NCBI GenBank assembly: GCA_964628185.1
Contig: CAZVLQ010000012.1
Coordinates: 1-60,658 of the forward strand
Length of the DNA stretch: 60,658 nucleotides
From: CAZVLQ01 sp964628185
GTDB taxonomy: Bacteria; Pseudomonadota; Zetaproteobacteria; Mariprofundales; Mariprofundaceae
Reading direction: 5' to 3'
Part shown: in pieces, positions 52,411 to 60,005 of the stretch
Layout of the letters: each line of letters opens with the position of its first letter
Position numbering within the stretch: the first letter of the stretch is position 1
Translations under genes and position numbers: made by a program
Notes under the pieces: generated by a model
What the model was told of the DNA's origin: nothing
Databases searched by the model: none
Seen by the model: only the letters and a program-made list of their open reading frames with translations

Positions 52411-54543
52411 TTACATCATGTCGAGCGGGTCCACATCCACCCGCATGCGCACGGTTGATGGCGTCTTCAGGCTGTCCAGCAGCGGCGCAAGGCACCAGGG
52501 CAGATGCTGGCGGCCGGTATCACGCAACACCAGTTCATAGCGGAAGCGGCCGGCCAGCCGCTCGATGGCGCAGGGCATCGGGCCTACGCACTGAACGGGT
52601 TGCGGCAGCCGGGCGCAGGCCCGAGCAGCCACCTCGGCCGCCGTCTTCGAAGGCTCCGAACGCACAGAGGAAAAGACGATACGCACCCAGCGGGCAAAGG
52701 GCGGATAAGCCAGTGTCTTTCTCAAGGCAAGCTCCGTGTCCAGCGTGGTGCGAGTCGCCGTATCGCCGATGCGCAGCAGCCATTCCGCTCCGGGGTTGCG
52801 GGTCTGCACCAGTACACGCCCCGGCCTTGATCCCCGGCCCGTGCGGCCCACCACCTGGGTAATCTGCTGCCACCAGCGCTCACCGGCACGAAAATCCGGC
52901 AGCCCCAGGCCCAGGTCGGCATTGACCACCCCCACCAGCGTCACGCGGGGGAAATGATGACCTTTCACCAGCATTTGCGTGCCGACAAGGCAATCCAGTT
53001 CTCCGGCGGCAAACGCACCCAGGACTCGCGTCAGGCGCTTTCCACTTCGCACCGCGTCACGATCCAGGCGGGCGAAACGCAGGTCGGGCAGGGCTGAGGC
53101 CAGCTGCTCCTCCACCTTCTCGGTGCCTTCGCCCAGCGGCATCAGGGCATCCTCGCCGCAGGCTTCGCATGTGTGGGGAACGGGCCGCAGAAAGCCGCAG
53201 GCATGGCAGCGCAACTGGCGCCTGCGCCGGTGCAGGGCAAGCCGGAGTGAACAGGCGGGGCATTGCGGCACATCGCCGCAGGCGGTGCACATCAGCGCCG
53301 GCGCATAGCCGCGCCGGTTCAGATACAGCAGGGACTGCAAGCCGCTCGCCTTTGTTTCGCGCAGCGCCGCCAGCATGGGAGAGGACAGCACAGCCTCCTC
53401 GCCGCGCATGTCCACGACCTCGATATGCGGTGGTGCATGCGGTGCGATGCGTTCGGGCAATTCCAGCAGACGGTAGCGGCCCTGCGTAGCCAGATGCCAG
53501 CTTTCCAGGCTGGGCGTGGCACTGCCCAGCACCACCGGAATCGCCGCTTCCTGCGCCAGCAGCACGGCCAGATCGCGGGCGTGGTAATGCACCCCCTCCT
53601 GCTGCTTGAACGAAGCGTCGTGCTCCTCATCCACAACGATGATGGACAGGCGCGGAAGCGGCAGAAACAGGGCCGAGCGCGTGCCGATCAGCACATCCAC
53701 CTCCGGCAACCGCCGCCGTACATCAAGACGCTGAATATCCGTCAGGCCCGAGTGCCATACGGCCACCCGCTTGAAACGGGCGGCAAGGCGGGCCAGCCAC
53801 TGTGGCGTCAACCCGATTTCCGGCACCAGAATCAGTGCCTGACCACCCGCATTCACCCGTGCTTGTGCCGCCCGCAGATAAACCTCGGTTTTGCCGGAAC
53901 CCGTACAGCCAAACAGCAGAAAAGGGGCAAATCCACGCGCTTCGTCAATCGCCGCCAGGGCCGCCTGCTGGGCCGGAAACAGATGATCGGGCACCGCCTC
54001 ACCCTGCATGACCGGCATGACTGGGCAGGGCGTATCCGCCGCGACTTCTTCCACGAGGCCCGCTTCCACGGCCCGGCCGAGGCGGTGAAAGAAATCCGTT
54101 TCCGGTATTTTTTTGCGCAGTGTTGCGGCGGCAAGCGTGTGGCGTGAAGCAAAGGCCTGAGCCAGCATCGGATCAGAGTGACACAGGTCTTCCGGCCGTA
54201 GGCAGCGCCAACGCCGTTTTTCCTCGTTGGACGCCCAGGCAAGGGCGGCGCCGGCAAGCTCGCCGGACGCGGCCGCGTAGTAGCGGCAGGCACGGTCAAG
54301 CCATTGCATGCGCCGTGCATCATACAGGGGCTGCTCATCCAGGCGATCCAGCACCACTTTAAGCTCCCGGCGCTCCCCGGCCGGCGTTGAAACATTCCAG
54401 ACCAGCCCGTATCGCCTGCCGCGACCGAACGGAACCAGCACGCGCACACCCACCTGCGGCAGGCCGAGAGAGGCCGGCCACAGGTAGGTAAACAACTGCC
54501 TCAGCGGTGAAAACACCGCGATCTCAACGCGTTTGCCAGTCAA
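52411..54543 (-). CDS. priA: Primosomal replication protein N' (PriA helicase)
   Basis: A 710-residue DNA helicase for replication restart. N-terminal 3'-end-binding domain, Walker A in LFGCTGSGKTEVYLRA, DEAH-type DEEHDASF, and two interleaved zinc sites (CTACGDVPQCPACS, CHACGFLRPVPHTCEACGED), then LVGTQMLVKGHHFPRVTLVGVVNADLGL. TTG start at 54543 (MTGKRVEIAVFSPL). The first 47 or so codons are duplicated at 55606-55748, with one difference that changes residue 3 from G to D. Confidence 0.96.
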   Translation of the reverse strand: MTGKRVEIAVFSPLRQLFTYLWPASLGLPQVGVRVLVPFGRGRRYGLVWNVSTPAGERRELKVVLDRLDEQPLYDARRMQWLDRACRYYAAASGELAGAALAWASNEEKRRWRCLRPEDLCHSDPMLAQAFASRHTLAAATLRKKIPETDFFHRLGRAVEAGLVEEVAADTPCPVMPVMQGEAVPDHLFPAQQAALAAIDEARGFAPFLLFGCTGSGKTEVYLRAAQARVNAGGQALILVPEIGLTPQWLARLAARFKRVAVWHSGLTDIQRLDVRRRLPEVDVLIGTRSALFLPLPRLSIIVVDEEHDASFKQQEGVHYHARDLAVLLAQEAAIPVVLGSATPSLESWHLATQGRYRLLELPERIAPHAPPHIEVVDMRGEEAVLSSPMLAALRETKASGLQSLLYLNRRGYAPALMCTACGDVPQCPACSLRLALHRRRRQLRCHACGFLRPVPHTCEACGEDALMPLGEGTEKVEEQLASALPDLRFARLDRDAVRSGKRLTRVLGAFAAGELDCLVGTQMLVKGHHFPRVTLVGVVNADLGLGLPDFRAGERWWQQITQVVGRTGRGSRPGRVLVQTRNPGAEWLLRIGDTATRTTLDTELALRKTLAYPPFARWVRIVFSSVRSEPSKTAAEVAARACARLPQPVQCVGPMPCAIERLAGRFRYELVLRDTGRQHLPWCLAPLLDSLKTPSTVRMRVDVDPLDMM

Positions 54544-54544
54544 G
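54402..54544. repeat. 143-bp direct repeat, copy 1 (5' end of priA)
   Basis: Matches 55606-55748 except for one base (C at 54536, T at 55740). It is the functional 5' end of priA; the two copies flank the broken AAA/DUF4143 gene. Confidence 0.9.
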
Positions 54545-54745
54545 ATTCAATAGGGTCAGATTTTTTAATCACCATGATATCCTACCATGAAGGGCATGAA
54601 GGTTAATGCAAGTTTCAACACCGGTGCAAGCATGCGGGGGATCATGGAAGGAGTATTGGCAATCAGGGGAAATTCACAAGACCAAAATTAGATTGATCGC
54701 AATATAGTCTTGACTATTATACGATATTATAGATAATAGACGAGC

Positions 54746-55599
54746 ATGAAAACAATAGTCCGTCTCTACGATTCTCTGTTGTTCGAACACCTGGCAAACA
54801 ATCGGCAAATGATCTTTATCAGTGGTCCGCGACAGGTCGGAAAAACCACTACCTGCCGGAATCATGCAAACGCCTGTGTGAACTCGATGCGCTTTGGCAA
54901 CATGGTGGTTATCCGGAGCCATTCCTCAAGCGGAATACACGCTTTAGCCGGCGCTGGCAATCATTGCGCCTTGGACAACTGGTCAGAGAAGACATCCGCG
55001 ACCTGACACAAATCCAGCAGATCGGCCAACTGGAACTGTTGGTCAAGCTGTTGGCCAACCGCTCGGCGCACCAGTTGATTTATGGGAATCTCGCCAGGGA
55101 GATACGCACGTCCGTGGATACGGTACGCCGCTGGGTTGACACCCTGTGCAACCTTCATCTGGGATTTCTGGTCAGACCGTGGTTCAGAAACGTCTCCCGA
55201 TCCTTGCGCAAGGAACCCAAGTGGTTTCTCAGGGACTGGGCTGCTGTCGGGGATGTGGGTGACAAGGTGGAAACCTTTGTCGCATGCCACCTCCTCAAGG
55301 CTGTGGATGGATGGAACGACACGGGGCTTGGTAGATATGAACTTGGCTATCTGCGTGATAAGGAAAAACGCGAAGTGGATTTCGTGGTCGTGCGCGACGG
55401 AAAGCCATGGTTCCTCGTCGAAGCCAAATATCATGAGGAATCAATGAGTCCGGCGCTCAAATATTATCAGGACCAGCTCAAAACGCCTTTTGCCTTCCAG
55501 GTGATCCTTGATGCGGATTACATTGATGCGGACTGCTTTGCCAGGCCCCGCGGCCCGATAGTCGTTCCAGCCAAAACATTCTTATCGCAGTTGCTGTAA
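54746..55599 (+). pseudogene. Broken AAA/DUF4143 ATPase
   Basis: The N-terminus (MKTIVRLYDSLLFEHLANNRQMIFISGPRQVGKTT) carries the Walker A of the AAA_14 class. The C-terminal part, in another frame (from about CELDALWQHGGYPEPFLKRNTRF), matches the DUF4143 half and includes the nuclease-like EVDFVVVRDGKPWFLVEAKYH. Between them Walker B and about 130 residues of the middle are missing, and the frame shifts, so the gene carries an internal deletion. The C-terminal frame is open to 55599. The AT-rich leader upstream (54660-54745) contrasts with the neighbouring genes. It lies between two copies of the priA 5' end. Confidence 0.8.
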
Positions 55600-55605
55600 G
55601 CCGGC

Positions 55606-55748
55606 CCAGCCCGTATCGCCTGCCGCGACCGAACGGAACCAGCACGCGCACACCCACCTGCGGCAGGCCGAGAGAGGCCGGCCACAGGTAGGTAAACAAC
55701 TGCCTCAGCGGTGAAAACACCGCGATCTCAACGCGTTTGTCAGTCAAG
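55606..55748. repeat. 143-bp direct repeat, copy 2 (isolated 5' fragment of priA)
   Basis: A non-functional fragment equal to the first codons of priA, starting six bases after the stop of the broken AAA gene. It still has the TTG start context, followed upstream by unrelated sequence and a family B repeat. Confidence 0.9.
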
Positions 55749-55762
55749 GCAGTAATCAAGTT

Positions 55763-55839
55763 GGCAGTTGGCTGGGGGCTGAGGACTGAGGACTGGGGGC
55801 AGTAAACTGATAACTGACAACTGCCTACTGACCACTGAA
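55763..55839. repeat. Family B repeat next to the capD-like gene
   Basis: GGCAGTTGGCTGGGGGCTGA, GGACTGAGGACTGG and ACTGATAACTGACAACTGCC form irregular CAGT/ACTG arms. It ends at the stop codon of the capD-like gene. Confidence 0.7.
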
Positions 55840-55841
55840 TT

Positions 55842-57722
55842 TCAGTGCAGCACGATGTCGGTCGAGGGGGACGGGCCGGAGGAAGGAAGCGGCATCGACT
55901 GAAACTCCGGCACGATGGCCTTAAGCGTATGCCGCACCAGATCCACATCACGGCGGACGCAGGCATCGCGCAACTGGTCAAGCTGCTCCACCAGGACAGG
56001 CCAGGCAATCTCCCGCGCCTCGGCCAGCATCAATTTGGGATGCGCCGTACCGTGCAAATGCTCGGCTTCGTGGAACAGTTCCTCATAAAGTTTTTCTCCC
56101 GGGCGCAGCCCGATAAATTCAATGGCGATATCTTCGTCGGGCACAAGACCGGACAGGCGGATCATCTGCTCGGCCAGATCCAGAATTTTTACCGGCTCGC
56201 CCATATCCAGCACGAAAATTTCGCCACCCCGGCCCATGGCGCCGGCCTGCAAAATCAGGCTCACCGCTTCCGGAATGGTCATGAAGTAGCGGGTCATTTC
56301 CGGATGGGTCACGGTCACCGGTCCGCCCGCCGCAATCTGCCGGCGGAATTTCGGCACTACGCTGCCGGCCGAGCCCAGCACATTGCCGAAACGCGTGGTA
56401 ATAAATGCTGTTTGCGGACTGCGCTCATCCAGATTCTGGCAATACATCTCGGCCGCACGCTTGGTCGCCCCCATCACATTGGCGGGATTGACCGCCTTGT
56501 CCGTGGACACCAGCACGAACTTCCCGATCCTGAATTCCACCGCCAGATCGGCCACGGCGCCTGTGCCCAGCACATTGGTCTTTACGCCCTCGGCCGGGTT
56601 TTCCTCCACCAGCGGCACATGCTTGTAGGCCGCGGCATGAAACACCACTTCCGGCCGGAGCTGCTCAAAGAGCCAGCGCATGCGCGCGGCATCGCGCACA
56701 TCCCCCAGCAGGGGAACGCAGATGTCCCGGTTTGCCGCGCACAATTCCTGTTCAATGCGGTAAAGATTGAATTCGGCATGGTCCAGCATGATCAACTGCA
56801 CCGGAGTCATGCGCACGATCTGGCGGCACAGCTCCGAGCCGATGGAACCGCCGGCGCCGGTTACAAGCACCCGTTTTCCACGCAAAAAAGCGCTGAGGGC
56901 GTCGCTGTTGATGGCCACGGGCTCGCGACCGAGCAGGTCCTCGATGGCCACTTCCCGCAGGCGAGCGACTTCCACGCGGCCATCCGCCATCTCCGCCAGG
57001 GAAGGCAGGGTGCGACAGGGAATACCCGCCCGCTGACAATCCCCGGTCACCCGCCGGATAAGCCGGCGCGAGGCGGACGGAATCGCCAGCAACACGACAT
57101 CCGCCGCCATGGCCTGAATCTGCCCGGGGACGTCATTCAGGCCGGCCAGCACCCGGATACCATGAATTTCCTTACCCTGCTTTTCCGCATCATCATCGAG
57201 GATGCCGACGGGAAGATAAGCATGGTTTTTCAGAAGGTCGCGCAGCAGCAGTTCCCCGGCCCCGCCGGCGCCGATCACCAGCGCCCGCTGCCCGCTTCCG
57301 GCCAGGTGCAGGGAACGGTCCTTCCACCAGCGATAACACAGACGCGGCGTAGCAAGCCCGAGAGTCAGGAAAAGCGGGTAAAGCAGCAGTACCGAACGCG
57401 GGATGCCGGCAAGGCGCTGAAAAATGAACATCAGGCCGAAGGTGACGGCCGCGCCAACCGCGACACTTTTCAGTATGCGTATCAGGTCCGGCACCGAAGC
57501 AAAATGCCAGATGCCGCGATACAGGCCAAAAAGACCGAAAGATACGGCCTGGACGGGAAGCGCCACGGCTATCAACCATGCCATTCCGGACTGGGATGTG
57601 GCGGGTATTCCACTCATGTTAAAACGCAGCCAGTAGGCGAGGAACATGGCCGCCGGCACCCAGAGCAAATCATGCATCAGTACGGCCCAACGGTTCCGCC
57701 ACCAGCGATTACGACTCGGCAC
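55842..57722 (-). CDS. Membrane nucleoside-diphosphate-sugar epimerase/dehydratase (CapD/WbpM-like)
   Basis: A 626-residue polysaccharide biosynthesis protein. Four N-terminal membrane segments (LLWVPAAMFLAYWLRF, AWLIAVALPVQAVSFGLF, and others), a CoA-binding-like Rossmann domain (ALVIGAGGAGELLLRDLL), then the SDR dehydratase domain (VLVTGAGGSIGSELCRQI) with STDKAVNPANVMGATKRAAEM. The usual Tyr of the active-site YxxxK is a Met here (MGATK), as in WbpM/PglF-type 4,6-dehydratases that make UDP-diNAcBac or related precursors. GTG start at 57722 overlaps the HepT stop (TAGTG). Confidence 0.9.
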   Translation of the reverse strand: MPSRNRWWRNRWAVLMHDLLWVPAAMFLAYWLRFNMSGIPATSQSGMAWLIAVALPVQAVSFGLFGLYRGIWHFASVPDLIRILKSVAVGAAVTFGLMFIFQRLAGIPRSVLLLYPLFLTLGLATPRLCYRWWKDRSLHLAGSGQRALVIGAGGAGELLLRDLLKNHAYLPVGILDDDAEKQGKEIHGIRVLAGLNDVPGQIQAMAADVVLLAIPSASRRLIRRVTGDCQRAGIPCRTLPSLAEMADGRVEVARLREVAIEDLLGREPVAINSDALSAFLRGKRVLVTGAGGSIGSELCRQIVRMTPVQLIMLDHAEFNLYRIEQELCAANRDICVPLLGDVRDAARMRWLFEQLRPEVVFHAAAYKHVPLVEENPAEGVKTNVLGTGAVADLAVEFRIGKFVLVSTDKAVNPANVMGATKRAAEMYCQNLDERSPQTAFITTRFGNVLGSAGSVVPKFRRQIAAGGPVTVTHPEMTRYFMTIPEAVSLILQAGAMGRGGEIFVLDMGEPVKILDLAEQMIRLSGLVPDEDIAIEFIGLRPGEKLYEELFHEAEHLHGTAHPKLMLAEAREIAWPVLVEQLDQLRDACVRRDVDLVRHTLKAIVPEFQSMPLPSSGPSPSTDIVLH

Positions 57723-58141
57723 TATTCCCCCTCACCGGCGACGGCGATGATCCGGGATGAAAACTTCCGGAAATCATCGAGTCTGTGTTCCAGAATCGAG
57801 CGTAACACGGGAATGCTCAGGGCTTGGTAATTGTGCACGGCAACATTCCGGAAGCCGACCATCGCCTGCAGCCGACGCGAGAGTTCGGTATCCAGAAGAC
57901 CAGCGGACTCCAGCAGCGCAAACGCATCACGACTTTGCTGCGGCACGCCCAGCCTGTGCGTGCGCACGATGTGCATCGCCGCATCAATCGCGGCTTCGCA
58001 GGCCCGCTGTACATTGAGTACGATGGCATCCTGGCGGGTAAAGTTCTTTTCCAGCTCATCTTCGCGGCCGACATATTCCTCCCGCACTCGATCCATGCAT
58101 CGTTCAATCACTTCCGCCTTGTTCAGCAACACTTCATCCAT
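57722..58141 (-). CDS. HepT-like HEPN toxin of a HepT/MntA pair
   Basis: A 139-residue HEPN protein with the RNase signature RNVAVHNY (R-x4-H-x-Y). The start is ATG at 58141, with GGAG upstream, overlapping the last bases of the nucleotidyltransferase gene; a GTG at 58153 is also in frame. In type VII toxin-antitoxin pairs the partner (MntA) adenylylates the HepT tyrosine and silences it. The Tyr is present here. It is coupled to the capD-like gene at its 3' end. Confidence 0.88.
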   Translation of the reverse strand: MDEVLLNKAEVIERCMDRVREEYVGREDELEKNFTRQDAIVLNVQRACEAAIDAAMHIVRTHRLGVPQQSRDAFALLESAGLLDTELSRRLQAMVGFRNVAVHNYQALSIPVLRSILEHRLDDFRKFSSRIIAVAGEGE

Positions 58142-58523
58142 AGATCGCTCCACGCTTCTCGATGTCGGCGAGAATCGCGGCCCTTTCCTCGTTCAAGCGA
58201 GCATAATCGGCGTAAGCGAAATCCTCGAACGTCTCACAAGGCCCGGCATCGAAACAGGCGAGGCGGTAACCGCGGGAGAGGACCTGCATTCGCATGACGG
58301 TGGAAGCCGAACGCAAATCAAGAACATCCACATCCCTCCCGATCACCGACGCTAACTTCTGGGCCAATTCCCAGGTTTGCACGGGGTTCAATGTTTTCCG
58401 GGCCAGAATAGCGAGATCCACGTCGCTTTCGGGATTCGCCTGCCTGCTTGCCTCGGAACCGAACAGATAGACGGCGATGCAAGCCGGTACATCGGCCTGG
58501 ATCGTCGCCACGATCCTGTTCAT
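58134..58523 (-). CDS. MntA-like antitoxin nucleotidyltransferase
   Basis: A 129-residue minimal nucleotidyltransferase with the catalytic GS-x10-D-x-D motif: GSEASRQANPESDVD. ATG at 58523, directly after the stop codon of the rfbB 3' fragment (TAATAATG). It overlaps hepT by eight bases. Forms a type VII toxin-antitoxin pair with the HEPN protein. Confidence 0.88.
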   Translation of the reverse strand: MNRIVATIQADVPACIAVYLFGSEASRQANPESDVDLAILARKTLNPVQTWELAQKLASVIGRDVDVLDLRSASTVMRMQVLSRGYRLACFDAGPCETFEDFAYADYARLNEERAAILADIEKRGAIYG

Positions 58524-58525
58524 TA

Positions 58526-58693
58526 TTAGTAAGTCCTGTCCGAGCATCTTCGCAGGTTATCGAATCCGGCTTCAAGATACCACCGCGTGCAGTCGCGGAT
58601 CCCCGTCTCGAAGGATTCCCGCGGCTGCCAGCCCGATTCATGCGCCATTTTGCCTGCATTGATGGCGTAGCGCCAGTCGTGGCCGGGCCGGTC
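58526..58693 (-). pseudogene. 3' fragment of an rfbB (dTDP-glucose 4,6-dehydratase) gene
   Basis: Reads DRPGHDWRYAINAGKMAHESGW, then PRESFETGIRDCTRWYLEAG and a stop, i.e. only the C-terminal end of RfbB. Positions 58602-58693 match 60052-60143 of the other rfbB with few differences (about 95%); the last codons differ. The homology stops abruptly at 58693, and the intact AAA/DUF4143 gene follows within 70 bp. Confidence 0.85.
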
Positions 58694-58759
58694 GGGGGCA
58701 GATAAGTGACAGGCCATCCTGTTGATACCCATGATATTTATGAGTAGAGTTCAAAAATC

Positions 58760-59995
58760 ATGGACAAGAAACGAATTCTTCAAGATAAGATTGTCAAGCT
58801 GCTAACGATGTTTCCTGTCGTCGCCATTGTCGGCCCACGCCAATGCGGCAAATCAACATTTGTCAAAAACCTTCGACCTGACTGGAAGTATTATGATCTG
58901 GAGAGTCCGGATGACTACCAGTTGATCAGCAGTGATCCCGTCGCATTTTTTGCACTCAATGACTCCCATGTCATTATTGATGAAGCACAGCAATACCCTG
59001 CAATATTTAAAACGCTCAGAGGTGTTGTGGATGCCGACCGGAAGAAAAAAGGCCGGTTTATCATCACGGGATCCAGTTCTCCAACAATTGTGAAGGGTAT
59101 TACTGAAAGTCTGGCCGGCAGGATTGCAACGGTGGAAATGGGGCCTTTCAAGCAATGTGAGTATTATGAGGAAGGTCTCCCGGACTTTTATTCAAAATTT
59201 GCAGGCGCCGGCGGGATCAATGACCTTTTGCAGCTCCAGCCACGGCTTGGCCTGGAGCAATCCATGCGGCTATGGGTCAAGGGAGGCTTTCCGGAACCAC
59301 TTATTGAAAGTGAGAGAAGTGAGGATTTCTACAGACAGTGGATGGAAAATTATATCGCTGATTATGTCGGCAGGGATATCAGGAACCTGTTCCCAAGATT
59401 AAACATGCATCATTTCAGGCGATTCCTTACGCTGCTGGCTCAGTTTTCGGGCCACCAGCTGAACATGAGCATTATGTCCAGAGCGCTTGAGATAAGCGTC
59501 CCGACGATCAAGGATTATCTGGACATTATTCACCAGACGTTCCTGTGGCGGAACCTTAATGCATACGATAAAAATCCGGTAAAAAAAGTGCAGAAATCAA
59601 AAAAAGGTTTTTTTCGGGATCAGGGTATGCTGCATTATTTACTCAAAATCACAGACCTGGACAGATTGCTCATCCACCCGGTGGCGGGGTTTTCCTTTGA
59701 AAGTTTTGTGATCGAAGAAATAATCCGCGGGTTTCAGGCCACCATGGCAACGCAGATGGAATTCACATATTACCGGACAGTGGATAAATCCGAGATCGAT
59801 CTGATCGTGGAAGGAAACTTCGGTGTCGTCCCGGTGGAAATAAAATTGGATTCCGTCGTGAGGCCACAATCACTTCGCGCCCTGAGAAATTTTATCGCAG
59901 ACCTTGAGGTAAACTACGGGGTTCTTATCAACAGGGGAAAAAGGATCGAACGTCTAACCGAAAGGATCATTCAGATTCCGGTCAATTATATTTGA
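58760..59995 (+). CDS. AAA/DUF4143 ATPase, intact
   Basis: A 411-residue protein: N-terminal AAA_14 P-loop (VVAIVGPRQCGKSTF), Walker B in SHVIIDEAQQYP, sensor region FIITGSSSPT, a middle WVKGGFPEP motif and a C-terminal DUF4143 domain with a restriction-nuclease-like YRTVDKSEIDLIVEG...VPVEIKLD (D and E-x-K). Codon use is more AT-rich than in neighbours (runs of A/T, AAA-rich), suggesting recent arrival. It lies between a 3' fragment of rfbB (58526-58693) and the 3' end of the present rfbB, only 10 bp away. Function is not known; such ATPases are a highly duplicated family in bacteria and archaea. Confidence 0.88.
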   Translation: MDKKRILQDKIVKLLTMFPVVAIVGPRQCGKSTFVKNLRPDWKYYDLESPDDYQLISSDPVAFFALNDSHVIIDEAQQYPAIFKTLRGVVDADRKKKGRFIITGSSSPTIVKGITESLAGRIATVEMGPFKQCEYYEEGLPDFYSKFAGAGGINDLLQLQPRLGLEQSMRLWVKGGFPEPLIESERSEDFYRQWMENYIADYVGRDIRNLFPRLNMHHFRRFLTLLAQFSGHQLNMSIMSRALEISVPTIKDYLDIIHQTFLWRNLNAYDKNPVKKVQKSKKGFFRDQGMLHYLLKITDLDRLLIHPVAGFSFESFVIEEIIRGFQATMATQMEFTYYRTVDKSEIDLIVEGNFGVVPVEIKLDSVVRPQSLRALRNFIADLEVNYGVLINRGKRIERLTERIIQIPVNYI

Positions 59996-60005
59996 CCCGG
60001 ACTAT

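Noticed and set aside
54544..55605. Insertion sequence between the priA copies
   Set aside because: No transposase and no short inverted ends; only the AAA/DUF4143 remnant is present.
55845..57830. Long open frame antisense to the capD-like gene
   Set aside because: No recognisable domain and shadow-like composition; the minus-strand gene has full homology.
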